NCBI GenBank assembly: GCA_026874595.1
Contig: CM049307.1
Coordinates: forward strand, 6,409,579 to 6,473,578
Direction: 5' to 3'
DNA length: 64,000 nt
Source of the DNA: Sipunculus nudus
Lineage: Eukaryota > Annelida > Sipuncula > Golfingiida > Sipunculidae
Positions 12,247-24,878 of the stretch are shown piece by piece; the first letter of the stretch is position 1, and the number at the start of each line of letters is the position of its first letter. A model generated the notes under the pieces. That model did no database searches. It had not been told where the DNA came from and saw nothing but the letters and a program-made list of their open reading frames with translations. Position numbers and translations under genes: made by a program.

Positions 12247-13371
12247 TAGTACAGCCTTCCCTTGTGTCATGTAACCCCCTCCAGGCAGCTTGCCTTGGCT
12301 CAGCTTGGCCACCACTAGCAGGCTTCCCCTTTGCCCTGCACTCCCCCCCCCCTCCTCGCCCAGATGGTGAATAAACTAGATGGATGTTATAATTTTCTGT
12401 ATTAGATTCATTCTTATTCTAGGCTATGCTACATTTTAGATTTTGTATTGTACCACCAGGGTTACACTGATTAAAGTGCACATTTAATTGCGTCCACAAA
12501 GTGGTGTATTGCTTTGAAAGTGTGGATATTCATCAGAAAAGTAATTCCTTACTTAAGAAGAGTTAAAACTTACCCAGGTGTGAAATTGACTATTAATACC
12601 AGTTATAAAGTTTAGCTGAGATAGAAATTAGCACAATGGTATTGTTTGTCCCTCATTAAACCAACATTGTGCATACTTTATTTGAAAAGATGTTTTTATT
12701 TTATCAGATTTATGGAATCTTTTATTTCGGTGAATAAAATAAAGCATGAACTGAAAACCCCAGTAGGCAAAACTTTTTAATAGTGATTCAAGGAATGTTG
12801 TGGCTTTATTTTCTTTTAAATTCAGTTTAAACATTTGTGATTTAAAGATTATAAAATATATGTTTATGCATAATATGACCTGATATGAGCTACACTCTGG
12901 ATAAATAATGATTGTAACTTAAAATAAATATTGATAAAATAAATATTGTAAAATAATATTGTAACTTATATTTTCAGATTTTTTATAACAAATTTATGAA
13001 ACTTGTAAATAATAAAATGAATCTGATAAAACTATTAATGGAAAAAGAGGATATGCCAAAAAATAAGCTTTTTTTATAAACTTTAATGCATTATTCCCTT
13101 GAAAGTGAAATAAAGGTATTAGTATTACATTATAATAATAAATATTCCACTCTTGTGATATTTGTAAAGTAGAAGCACTTAGTAATATCATAATATGGTA
13201 AAATTGTTCCTGAGAGACATTTTTATTGTGAAAATCATTGCAGAAATTACACTTATATATGTGATTATAAGAAAGAGTCATCTTTGTATGAATTCTGATG
13301 CACTGATCTGTCCTGGGCTATATTAGTTTAAAGAGAATTAGTATTAATTAGGGCATTTCTTTTAATTTCAG
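12247..13371. other. Rest of intron 7
   Basis: Includes a C-run at about 12347-12356 and otherwise very AT-rich DNA leading to the exon 8 acceptor. No gene seen. Confidence 0.5.
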
Positions 13372-13452
13372 CTTGAGGAACACTTGGTGTCTGCTTATCC
13401 TGTGAGATCAAGGATCAAAGCCTGGAAGAATGAGAGACTGCAGACCTTTGAG
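13372..13452 (+). CDS. Exon 8
   Basis: Encodes 27 residues (235-261): LEEHLVSAYPVRSRIKAWK, then NERLQTFE. The acceptor is AATTTCAG and the donor GAG|GTTAGT. Phase 0 at both ends. Confidence 0.9.
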
Positions 13453-13841
13453 GTTAGTTTAATAGTGGCTATCTGAGCAGGATACCTGACCATTAAATGA
13501 ATAACACTCATATTTGTACTTGTCCATATGTTCAAACCAGTTATAAACCAGGTATACACCAGTGTTGTAGTCAGGTCACAGCCTTCCAAAGCCAAGGCTG
13601 ATTCTGAGTCACCACCACCCAAGTCAGAGTTCATGCATCGTTAACATTCACTGTCTTAAATCTGTTTTGAATTAACACAGTAGTGAACTTTCAATCCAGT
13701 TGTCTAGAATTTCACTGCAATCATTCAATCAATCAGATGTGCTCTCCTATATGTCCACTATACAGAAAAATCGAGCTTTCACAGCTTGAGCCGTCCTTGG
13801 CTCAAGCCACCAAGGCCAGAAAGCTTGCCTTACAATTTTTT

Positions 13842-14384
13842 AGCTCAGCTGACTGAAAGTCATATGAGCTATAGCAATCATTCTTTGTCCGGCGTCCGTC
13901 CGGCCGTCCGTTAACAGGGCACAAATCATAACCACTGGACCTGGAATCTTCTAATTTGACAGCAAGGGAGGTCCCCGAAAAGTCTCTGTAGAAACTTGAA
14001 ATAAGGTCTCTGTTACCCATATCCTTTAAGCTTTGGTGCTCATAAGTACCCCTCAGAATAATTAAAAATTTGATACAAAAGCTCAAGTATCTGAATAACT
14101 ACTGCATTGATCACCATGATTCTTTGGATATATATTGGTCATTGAGTGTTTCATTAGTTCCTGCAGACTGGTGGCACTATACTACCGGTATTTTTTCAGA
14201 TTTTAAGGCATTTTTCTTCTATTTATGAGACCTTCAAATGAAGTGGTCATCTGTCGAAAAGCTCACTGAAACCCATTTCTTAGGACTCATAAAATTCATG
14301 ATTTTTTGGCACTCTGGCAGTCAATTTGCTCATTGTTCATCATTACTTGAATTCAGCTGAGCGTCATGGCCCATGAGCCACTAG
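13842..14384 (+). mobile_element. Short HLE-A copy with both ends
   Basis: A T-run is followed by AGCTCAGCTGACTGAAAG; the right end has CAGCTGAGCG, a GGCCCATGAGCC hairpin, then ACTAG|TT. It is a 543-bp internal-deletion form of the family. The last four bases are CTAG rather than the CTTG of the other copies. Confidence 0.7.
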
Positions 14385-14519
14385 TTAAGCTGTGACTGAG
14401 ACCGAGGCCAAGAATGGCCTTCAGACCTCCAGCACTGGTTATGATCACAGATCAACATTTGTTACTTTCACTGATATGTTCTACCCTAAAGCCAGTCATA
14501 GTATCTGATGTTTCTATAC

Positions 14520-15540
14520 CTTTCTTATACAGGAGGAGTTTAATAATATAATAATAATAATTTAGCAGAGCATTTATCAAAAGCAGTTTGCAAGACCAAG
14601 AACAAAGGTTGATAAAATCATTACTAATAGCACAATTAAACTAAAAAAATAAAATATATTACAAGATAATGCTAAACCCTGATTCTAAAACTACCAATAG
14701 CTAATATAAAAAGGTATGTTTTAAGATATCTTTTAAAAGAAGCAAAAGATGTAGTAACTCTGATTAAGTGTGGAAGTTCATTCAACAACCGTGGTGCCAC
14801 AGCTGAGAAGGCATAAGCACAATACATCTCATCTTGGCAATAGGAATTACTGAAAGCCCTTGGTCAGATGACCTAAGCTGCCTGACTGGAACATAAAAAG
14901 TTATAAGGTTCCTAATATAAATTGTAAGGCGATTGACCATTTATGGCTTTGTTTACCAATAATAAAATTTTAAAATCAATGCACCGTTGCACAGGGAGCC
15001 AATGAAGTACTTTAAGTACTGGTGTCATGTGGTCAGATACTTGGCACCAGTTACAAGCTTATAGCTAGTGGCCGCATTCTGCATTCTCTGCAGCTTCAAG
15101 TGACTTGCTAGGAAGACCACATAGCAAAGAGCTGAAACAGTCACCCTTGAACTGATGAAAGCATGAATTAATGTTATTAATGAATAACACTAAGCATGAA
15201 TTAATAAATCTTGAGTTAGGAAACCCTTTATCCTAGCTATATTATGCAGGTGGTAAAAAGCAAAACTACATATATTATTTACATGCTTACCAAGGCTCAG
15301 ACCTTGGTAAAGAACTACCCCAGATTTCTAGCACTGCTTGTTGGCACAACTACAAAGTCAAATATGTTAAGAGTTTAAAATGAATGTTTTAACTTTGCTG
15401 TTTTGTACCTATAATCAGAACCCCAGTTTTATCAGTGTTGAGTTAAGCAGATTCTGACACATACAAATACCAGTGTCATGCAGGCAGGTAGAAATAGTAA
15501 CCTTTGATTCTGGTTTAAATGATACGTAAATTTGATTTTA
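14520..15540. repeat. Probable old interspersed repeat of a type widespread in animals
   Basis: From about 14560 the text (phrases such as GGAAGTTCATTCAACAACCG, and later GGCCGCATTCTGCATTCTC) resembles an interspersed repeat type I associate with fish and marine invertebrate genomes. I cannot name the family securely. It is degraded and has no ORF. Confidence 0.35.
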
Positions 15541-18104
15541 AGTTTACCACATTACACTGCTGGACAACCCATAAGGAGGCCCTAGAGATGTGTAAGCAGG
15601 TCCATATGACTGATGATACTGTAACTTTTATTACAGGAGGAGTTTACCACATTACACCGCTGGACGGCCCACGAGAAGGCTCTAGAGATGTGTAAGCAGG
15701 TTGATATGACTGATGATACTGTAACTTTTATTACAAGAGGAGTTTACCACATTACGCCGCTGGACGGCCCACGAGGAGGCACTATAGAAGTGTAATCAGG
15801 TTGATATTACTGATGAAACTGTACCTTTTATTACAGGAGGAGTTTACCACATTACACTGCTGGACAGCCGACGAGGAGGCCCTAGAGATGTGTAAGCAGG
15901 TTGATATGACTGATGATACTGTAACTTTTATTACAGGAGGATTTTACCACATTACACCGCTGGACGGCCCACGAGAAGGCTCTAGAGATGTGTAAGCAGG
16001 TTGATATGACTGATGATACTGTAGCTTTTATTACAAGAGGAGTTTACCACATTACGCCGCTGGACGGCCCACGAGGAGGCACTATAGAAGTGTAATCAGG
16101 TTGATTTTACTGATGAAACTGTACCTTTTATTACAGGAGGAGTTTACCACATTACACTGCTGGACAGCCCACGAGGAGGCCCTGGAGATGTGTAAGCAGG
16201 TTGATATGACTGATGATACTGTAACTTTTATTACAGGAGGAGTTTACCACATTACACCGCTGGACGGCCCATGAGAAGGCTCTAGAGATGTGTAAGCAGG
16301 TTGATATGACTGATGATACTGTAGCTTTTATTACAAGAGGAGTTTACCACATTACGCCGCTGGACGGCCCACGAGGAGGCACTATAGAAGTGTAATCAGG
16401 TTGATTTTACTGATGAAACTGTACCTTTTATTACAGGAGGAGTTTACCACATTACACTGCTGGACAGCCCACGAGGAGGCCCTGGAGATGTGTAAGCAGG
16501 TTGATATGACTGATGATACTGTAACTTTTATTACAGGAGGAGTTTACCACATTACACCGCTGGACGGCCCACGAGAAGGCTCAAGAGATGTGTAAGCAAG
16601 TTGATATGACTGATGAAACTCTAACTTTTATTCCAAGAGGAGTTTACCACATTACACCTCTGGACAGCCCACGAGGAGGCACTGTAGAAGTGTAATCAGG
16701 TTGATATTACTGATGAAACTGTACCTTTTATTACAGGAGGAGTTTACCACATTACACTGCTGGACAGCCACCGAGGAGGCCCTAGAGATGTGTAAGCAGG
16801 TTGATATGACTTATGATACTGTAACTTTTATTACAGGAGGAGTTTACCACATTACACCGCTGGACGGCCCACGAGAAGGCTCTAGAGATGTGTAAGCAGG
16901 TTGATATGACTGATGATACTGTAACTTTTATTACAAGAGGAGTTTACCACATTACGCCACTGGACGACCCATGAGGAGGCACTATAGAAGTGTAATCAAG
17001 TTGATATTACTGATGAAACTGTACCTTTTATTACAGGAGGAGTTTACCACATTACACTGCTGGACAGCCCACGAGGAGGCCCTAGAGATGTGTAAGCAGG
17101 TCCATATGACTGATGAAACTGTAACTTTTATTACAGGAGGAGTTTACCACATTACACCACTGGACGGCCCAGGAGAAGGTTCTAGAGATGTGTAAGCAGG
17201 TTGATATGACTGATGATACTGTAGATTTTATTACAAGAGGAGTTTACCACATTACGCCGCTGGACAGCCCACGAGGAGGCCCTAGAGATGTGTAAGCAGG
17301 TTGATATGACTGATGATACTGTAACTTTTATTACAAGAGGAGTTTACCACATTTCACTGCTGGACAGCCCTCGAGGAGGCACTATAGAAGTGTAATCAGG
17401 TTGATATTACTGATGAAACTGTACCTTTTATTACAGGAGGAGTTTACCACATTACACTGCTGGACAGCCCACGAGGAGGCTCTAGAGATGTGTAAGCAGG
17501 TTGATATGACTGATGATACTGTAACTTTTATTACAGGAGGAGTTTACCACATTACACCACTGGACGGCTCAGGAGAAGGTTCTAGAGATGTGTAAGCAGG
17601 TTGATATGACTGATGATACTGTAGATTTTATTACAAGAGGAGTTTACCACATTACGCCGCTGGACAGCCCACGAGGAGGCACTATAGAAGTGTAATCAGG
17701 TTGATATGACTGATGAACTGTACCTTTTATTACAGGAGGAGTTTACCACATTACACTGCTGGACAGCCCACGAGGAGGCCCTAGAGATGTGTAAGCAGGT
17801 TGATATGACTGATGATACTGTAACTTTTATTACAAGAGGAGTTTACCACATTACACTGCTGGATGGCCCACAAGGAGGCACTATAGAAGTGTAATCAGGT
17901 TGATATTACTGATGAAACTGTACCTTTTATTACAGGAGGAGTTTACCACATTACACTGCTGGACAGCCCACGAGGAGGCCCTAGAGATGTGTAAGCAGGT
18001 TGATATGACTGATGAAACTGTAACTTTTATTACAGGAGGAGTTTACCACATTACACCGCTGGACAGCCCACGAGGAGGCTTTAGAGATGTGTAAGAAGGA
18101 GGCA
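15541..18104 (+). repeat. Acceptor-spanning 100-bp tandem array with 300-bp higher-order period
   Basis: About 25 units, each containing intron tail, the TTTATTACAG acceptor and the first 55 or so bases of exon 9, ending near ATGT|GTAAGC. Three unit types alternate to give a 300-bp period. One keeps ACAG and GTAAGC. A second has ACAAGAGG at the acceptor and GTGTAATCAGG in place of the donor-like word. A third has GATATTAC and GTACC variants. The last copy is the real exon 9. The 300-bp period is 100 codons, which explains the repeated short open frames; these are not genes. Confidence 0.93.
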
Positions 18105-18155
18105 CTGGGGCAGGCTGTGTACTTCCTTCACAGAGACCTCATCTTCATGAGAGAT
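18036..18155 (+). CDS. Exon 9
   Basis: Encodes 40 residues (262-301), beginning EEFTTLHRWTAHEEALEMCK and ending LHRDLIFMRD. The acceptor is TTATTACAG and the donor GAT|GTAAGG. Phase 0 at both ends. Its first half is the parent of the upstream array. This copy is chosen because only here does the frame run on (KKEALGQAVYF) to a donor that joins exon 10. Confidence 0.9.
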
Positions 18156-18682
18156 GTAAGGCTACAAACAAACTAAGATCAGGGTCATGAACAAAGACAT
18201 TACTGCATATACATAGGACATATTGAAGAAACTGTGCATTTTTGAAATTTCATGATGGATTTCATGGAAAATCTATTACATTAAAATTCTTGCATTTTAA
18301 ACCAGGTATAGTTTATGTTTTGGAAGTTGTGTATCCTTTGATAATATATATATATAGAAGCAACAGTTGTTGATAGACTCGTTTACTGTCTGTCAGTCAT
18401 TGTTAAATTTATGACCTGCTCCTTGTGCCAGAAGATGTTTTTAAAACAATGTTGAATACAACATGACATAATGCCGTGCTGTGTGTTTATATGAGGACTG
18501 TTCTGTGGTTTAAAGATTGTGCTATATGGAGTGTATGCATGATTTAGAGGCTCTTACTAGTTTGGTAGTTCTCCTTGTGTGAAACAGGGACCTTGAGCTT
18601 TGAACTCTGGTATCTTTACTGCTTTAGTCATGTGACATGTCTGTGTGATTCTGTTTATTACATTGTATATTTTCTTCCTCAG
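18156..18682. other. Intron 9, no distinct feature
   Basis: AT-rich, with a short ATATAT tract near 18345. It ends in a TTTTCTTCCTCAG acceptor. Confidence 0.6.
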
Positions 18683-18880
18683 AGAGAACCTGTACTTCAG
18701 AAGGAGTTGAGTAAAGTAGGAATTCCAAACCGAGTGTTCAGCTTCCGTACCAGAATCTGGTGTCCACAGAACTGGAAGATCACACATCACCTTCAGGGGG
18801 AATCCCACCGCATCCCGACCATAGTGTCACTGTCTTCCTGCACACATGAGGCCACCCTACCCAGGAACAACCCCAACAGG
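18683..18880 (+). CDS. Exon 10 (longest exon)
   Basis: Encodes 66 residues (302-367): REPVLQKELSKVGIPNRVFS, then FRTRIWCPQNW and HRIPTIVSLSSCTHEATLPR. The mix of Arg, Trp, Cys and Pro suggests a folded segment just before the membrane part. Strong acceptor; donor AGG|GTAGGT. Confidence 0.92.
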
Positions 18881-18962
18881 GTAGGTCCAGGGAAAATATG
18901 TCTGTATGTGGAGCTGGGTGTCCGGGACCAGTGAATGTGTTTATATTGTGAACGTGTATTAA

Positions 18963-20510
18963 TTGTATCCCCAGACAAAGTCAGGATACTATGGTTTCAC
19001 GACGGTCCCGCCACCGCCGCAGAAAAACCTTGTGAGCGGGATAACTCAAAAAATATTTCACTGATCTTTTTCAAACTTTACATTTGTATAGATATAGGTA
19101 AGGGGACAAAGCCTATTTAAAATGGGGTCATGACCTATGCTAGAAGAGTGACCTTGACCTTGAATAGGTCCATTTTTGCTGAAAATAACACAAATTCTTA
19201 AATATCTCAAGTAAGCTTGCATGGACTGGTCCAAAAATCAAGGTGACTAAAGATCTCGGACAGCCTTGTGATATACCGGAAACTGGTGGTGCCACCTGTT
19301 ATCCTTTTCTTGTTTTTATGCCTTTTAATACCCCCATAATTGCCACTTGACAGTACTGTAAGCATTATAAGTCAAAAACTAATGGACAGATTTCTTTCAT
19401 ATTATGCACATGTAGAGAGATGGGTTATGGGATGAGGTCTATTTACATTTTGGTCATGACCTTTACCATGAGAGTGGCCTTGACCTTTAATGTGTCCATA
19501 TTTGGTGAAAATCACACACCTGTTATGATATCTCCAGTGTTGATAGCCATATGGATTTCAAACATGACTTATGTATGGCCCACCACTAAAGTAAGAACCC
19601 TATAGGTTCTAGGGTCATGAGGTCAAAGGTCAAGGTCACAGGACTTGCATCTTAAAAGATACTGTGGATGCATTTTAAGCCAAACTTTCATCCCAGGTCT
19701 TCCATCTTGAATATATAGCTCACTTGCCAATAGTGGATGATCCATATCAATTTTGGGGTCACAAGGTCAAAGGTCAAGGCCACAGGAGCTATCTGTCAAA
19801 AATTAGTTACTGGATGATAATTCCTGCTTTTATTGATGTATTGATTTCAAACTTGACTTATATATGTCCCATTGAAAAAGCAAGACTCCAATTGATTTTG
19901 GGGTCATGAGGTCAAAGGTCAAGGTCACAGGACACATCTTTAAAAAGATAATGGATGCATTTTCAGCCAAACGTTTCGTCTCAGACCTTTCATCTTGCAC
20001 ATATAGTTCATCTGCCTATAGAGGAAGACCCCTATCAATTTTGAGGTCACAAGGTCAAAGGTGAAGGTCACAGGAGCCATCTGTCCAAAAATTAGTTTCT
20101 GGATGATAATTCCTGCTTTTATTGATGTATGGATTTCAAACTTTACTGGTATATGTCCTATTGGAAAAGCAAGACCCGAATTGATTTTGGGGTCATAAGG
20201 TCAAAGGTCAAGGTCACAGGAGGCCATCTCTGCTGAAAATTAGACAAACTCTTAAATATCTCAAGATTGTTTGCATGGATTGGTCCCAAAATCAAGGTGA
20301 CAGAAGATCTTGGATAGCCTTGTGATGTGCCAAAAGGTCAAGGTCACAGGACCAATATCTTCAAAAAGATTGTGGATTGATAGATGGAAGAAACAATAAT
20401 TGCTTGCCAAGTGTCAGTATATGCTGCTAAAAATGGGGGCCTATTCTTAAAGGGGGGGGCGTACTATGTCTGGGGATACTCTGGCACCTGCGGTGCCAAG
20501 AAATGTCTAG
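18963..20510 (+). mobile_element. HLE-C Helitron-like element, full length
   Basis: Starts A|TTGTATCCCCAGAC. Its inverse, GTCTGGGGATAC, lies just inside the 3' end and is followed by the perfect hairpin TGGCACCTGCGGTGCCA, AGAAATGT, and CTAG|T. This asymmetric inverted-repeat-plus-hairpin layout fits Helitron2-type elements. The interior has about six units of roughly 145 bp rich in AGGTCA motifs. It sits 82 bp after the exon 10 donor. No Rep-helicase ORF. Confidence 0.75.
19620..20350 (+). promoter_or_regulatory. Six nuclear-receptor-like AGGTCA clusters inside HLE-C
   Basis: Clusters at about 19620, 19764, 19909, 20052, 20198 and 20334 read AGGTCAAAGGTCAAGGTCA or close to it: a direct repeat with 1-bp spacing overlapping TCAAGGTCA. 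These match known RXR/HNF4-type DR1 and ERR/FTZ-F1-type sites. Whether any is bound is unknown; they recur because the element's interior is tandemly repeated. Confidence 0.4.
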
Positions 20511-20826
20511 TTATCAGTGGTTTCTCGAGGTCACGTCTTTTAAGCATGGTGTTAAAGACACAAACATGCATATAATCTGTATGATTATATAAAGTTTTTC
20601 TGGGTCCAGTTAACCATCTGTAGGGTCATAGTGTCAAGCTAAACAAATACAGCCTCAGCATCAATACAACATATAGGAATTAATCTATATATTAAGTTTA
20701 CACATTATTATGACTCATGTGCATTTTTGTATATGAAATAAATAAAATTATTTATTTTTATCTCTCATATGACTGTATAAAAAGTTTTAAATTTGTGGTG
20801 ATGAGATACATTTTGTGATTCTACAG

Positions 20827-20949
20827 CCCCGATATGCAGTAGAGAAGTACATTTACCGCAAGACGAGCACAAGGTATCCTTTCTGGCGCTGGCTCAACTA
20901 CCTCCAACGAACCTGGGCATGGATGTGGAACATGATGTTCCTCCTGGGG
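20827..20949 (+). CDS. Exon 11, Trp-rich segment
   Basis: Encodes 41 residues (368-408), including RYPFWRWLNYLQRTWAWMWN and ending MMFLLG. Seven aromatic residues around two Arg suggest an interfacial or first membrane helix continuing into VVIPWC of exon 12. The acceptor is TTCTACAG and the donor GGG|GTAAGC. The donor is the seed of the following array. Confidence 0.93.
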
Positions 20950-21573
20950 GTAAGCTGTGTTCTTTATGATAACTTGTCAGTGTATATTTACTGGGGGTAA
21001 GCTGTGTGCTTCATGATAACTTGTCAGTGTATACTTACTGGGGGTAAGCTGTGCTTCATGATAACTTATCAGTATATACTTACTGTGGGTAAGCTGTGTG
21101 CTTCATGATAACTTATCAGTGTATACTTACTGGGGGTAAGCTGTGTGCTTCATGATAACTTATCAGTGTATACTTACTGGGGGTAAGCTGTGTGCTTCAT
21201 AATAACTTATCAGTGTATACTTACTGGGGGTAAGTTGTGTGATTCATGATAACTTATCAGTGTATACTTAACTGGGGGTAAGCTGTGTGATTCATGATAA
21301 CTTATCAGTGTATACTTACTGGGGGTAAGCTGTGTGCTTCATGATAACTTATCAGTGTATACTTACTGGGGGTAAGCTGTGTTCTTCATGATAACTTATC
21401 AGTGTATACTTACTGGGGGTAAGCTGTGTGCTTCATGATAACTTATCAGTGTCTACTTACTGGGGGTAAGCTGTGTGCTTCATGATAACTTATCAGTGTA
21501 TACTTACTTGGGGTAAGCTGTGTGCTTCATGATAACTTATCAGTGTATACTTACTGGGGGTAAGCTGTGTTCT
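20944..21573 (+). repeat. Donor-spanning 47-bp tandem array, 14 copies
   Basis: The unit begins with the last six exon 11 bases plus donor (CTGGGG|GTAAGC) and runs to CAGTGTATACTTA. Fourteen GTAAG donors follow one another. Reading through the first donor reaches a TAA in the second unit, so downstream donors would give truncated messages. Units are highly similar. Confidence 0.95.
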
Positions 21574-21623
21574 TCTGAATTTAGATACATGTCTTGGATT
21601 CTAAATATTTGCCATTAATTTTT

Positions 21624-24291
21624 AGCTCAGCTGACTATAAGTCATCTTAGCTATAGTCGTGGGCCATTGTCCGTCGTCCATCCATCTGTCTGTCTGTCCG
21701 TCCCTCTTGCCGTCCGGCCGTCCATCCATCCGGATGTCCATCCATAAGACTGGCATGTTTCAACACCATTGGACCTACAAATCTGAAATTCAGCATACAG
21801 TTAGATGTCCTCAAAATCTCCTACCATGCCGAAAATTGGGTCAATAGGACTTCGTTCCTTCGAGATATTAAGAAAAAACCTCAATTTTTTATTAGAAATC
21901 TATTTTCACACTTCAGGACTGCCTAATATCAAAACCACTCATCTGGTTTTCTTCATATTTACCATAAATATTTCTCTATATAGTTCCTATGAACATGCCA
22001 GAAATTAAGTCAGTATTTTATTATTTAAAAAAGTTATGGGCCAAAACATAATGGACTGTAAAAAAATTAGGAAAGATATTTGGTCACTTAAGACCAAAAG
22101 TGTTAAAGGTAGGGACTTTTTTTCAGGAATACAACTTTAATTGATCAAAATTTAATTGTATTCCAAAAATTAGATCAAAATCTGTTAATTTTTTTTAAAT
22201 ATTGGTAAAAATATATAATTGGTACCTTAAATTTTGCCCAACTTTGACCATGGCACATTTTTTCCCTGTAACTGCTGAGGATTCAATTTTCAAAGTATGT
22301 TTTTGATACTATTTCAACTGTTAACACCAACAGCAAAAATTTGAAACCAGTTGATCAAAAATTGTAGATTTTATTCAAGTTTTCAAGCACCATGTCACAT
22401 ATAGTTTACATGAAGCTAGTGTTATGCAGTTTGCTAGAGCTCAGCTCCCCAGCTTCAGCTCTAAGTTCCTTAAATTTGGCATACAGTTAGATGTCTCCAA
22501 AATCCCCTACCATGCCAAGAATTTGATCAATAGGACTTAATTCCTTCAAAATATTAATGAAAAACTTCATTTTTTCATTAAAAACCCATTGTTACACTGT
22601 AAGACTGCCTAATATCAAAACCACTGATCTGACTTTGATCATATATAATATACATATTTTTCTATACATTCTCTATGCACATGCCAGAAATGATGTCAGT
22701 ATTGCGTGATTGTTTTAAGTTATGGACCCAAACATAATGCACTTTTAAAAAAAATCAAGAAATATATTTACTCCCTTAACAAGAGGATTGCTGAAGCTAG
22801 AGATTTTTTGTCAGGGATGTAACATTATTTAATCAAGATTCAATTGAATACCAAAAATTAGTTCTGAATTTTTCAAATTTTATAAGTTATTAGTATAAAT
22901 ATAAAATATGTACTTTAAATTTTGCCCAACTTTGACCATGGCACGTCTGTTTCCTGAGAGCACTGTTGATATAATTTTCATATCATGCACACATAAGGAT
23001 TTCATCTTTGTAGTTTAGAAAGCTGAAAGAAAATGGCCAAAATATTGTTGCTTTTATTAATGTTTTTATTAGACCATGTCAGACCCAGGCTCAATCCAGC
23101 CCCTCTTCAGTCACCTGTATGTTGACCTTGTTGACCTTTCATCAGATTATGCTTTAGCGAAGCATACACTGGGGCAGCCAGGCAGCTAATGCCCAGCCAC
23201 AGTTGATCCAGGTGTCCAACCCAACTCATCTAGTAGTTGTTTTGAAAAACAACATAACAATAAACAATAAATTAATAATTTTTTATTGGTTTTTACTAAC
23301 AAATTAAAGAAAAATTAATAGAAAAGGAATTTGTTAGTTGATGAGTAACAGAAAATTAACTTGCAGTTACTGATGATGTAAGAATCTTGTATGGATGGAT
23401 AGATTGTCAATGTTATTCCAAATAACACCATGCAGTCACCTATGGTATTTTTCAGTTAAATTTTAATGATAAAAAAATAAATCATATTATTCATTACTAA
23501 TCATTAGGGATCATATGAAGGAAATTAATGATAGACAAAGATGCAGTTGATAATATTAATCTAGATTCCTACTGTGTCTAGTGTGTAGATGATGTGAAAG
23601 TAGTCCAAAGTGAATATATAACATTTATTTTTTATAAAAGCCATAAAACCAGGTACTTATGATCATTATTTAAATTTGTGAATTTTGCATATTCTGGATT
23701 CTCAACATCATTGTTTGGCTAAAACTGAATAAATACTAGACATGGTGCAAATGCTTTGCAAATGTATTTGAAAACGAATATGAATATATACTGCATTATA
23801 AAATTTTATTGCATAAGAAAGGGTAAAAATGAATGTATTTGAATACTAGTGCAGATACTTTCAAAATGTATTCATGAATGCATTCATGAATATATTCTAT
23901 AATATTGTTTTAGTAATCATTTCAGTTATATTTTATTTTAAAAAATCATATGATTTTCTTATTATTTTTGTTTAATAAAAATTATATTGGCACAATATTT
24001 GTTATTAAATTTTAATAAATAGTTAAACTCTTTTATTATATGTACTGCTTACAAGTTACATGGCCAAGTCAAAATCTGTGTGACAATAGCACTCCATTTG
24101 TTAATAAATTAAATGAAATCAATCCACTTCCCTGTCTCCAGAGATACTATCAAAATCATACATTAGCTTAACACCAACAACTCATAATAAAGCTTATATT
24201 TATTACCACACAAAACCAGCATTTGCCTCTTTCCTAAATCATATTTTTTATCATATATAACAGCTGAGCGTCGTGACCCATGGGTCCCTTG
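21624..24291 (+). mobile_element. Long HLE-A copy
   Basis: A T-run is followed by AGCTCAGCTGAC with the 5' hairpin, then a GTCC-rich tract. The 3' end is CAGCTGAGCG, the palindrome GACCCATGGGTC, CCTTG|TT. The interior contains two related modules of about 600 bp, the second starting at the GAGCTCAGCTCCCCAG word near 22438, so the body is a partial internal duplication. It is closely colinear with 51960-54471. Confidence 0.78.
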
Positions 24292-24878
24292 TTATTTAAA
24301 TCAATCTACACATATTTGCATCAAAGCAGGCACTTTAGTGTGCTTTACACAAAATTCCATTTTGCCTGAGATAATTTATTTGTTAATATAATATTGTGAA
24401 TATTGAGTGATGTAGTACACCATGCTGGCAGACTTCAGAATCTAAGTTAAAGTTGTTAATGCTCATTATTTAAAGAAAAAAAATGACTCAGTATGTTTAT
24501 CTAAAGTCATAGCTTTCTGCTAAATAGGCCTTAAAACCATTCTTTGTGCAGTCATGTATTCTCCTCTGGTGTCACATGACATGTCCATGCTGCTACATCC
24601 CCATTAAAACTTTGGGGCAAAAACACCCCAGATTTTGCCAAAATCTGGGGTGTGCGGCCTCCCTGTGAAGTCCCCCAGCGCTACTCCCTGGGGACCCTTA
24701 ATGAGCTGACCAGCAGTATTATCTGGTTATCAAGGGCCACATTGACAGCTAGGGTGGAGGCTTAAAGTAGTGCTCTGTATCAGCCAAAAAGGTCTTATGA
24801 AATATAGTTCATATTTAATTTATATATTTCAATGATCATATATTACAAATGACTTGTTTTCACTTCCTGTCTTTACAA
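24292..24878. other. Intron 11 spacer with a 14-bp near-perfect hairpin
   Basis: AT-rich except for a GC-richer block at 24560-24760. Within it, 24624-24652 is a 14-bp perfect inverted repeat (CACCCCAGATTTTG) with a 1-base spacer. A related block occurs inverted at about 35495-35575, suggesting an unnamed interspersed repeat. Confidence 0.6.

Noticed and set aside
15541-18104. CRISPR-like array
   Set aside because: Units are contiguous with no unique spacers, and they are copies of an exon edge in a eukaryotic gene.
18575-18934. A 119-codon frame covering exon 10 as a stand-alone gene
   Set aside because: Only 18683-18880 has the splice sites and the phase; the extensions on both sides are intronic.
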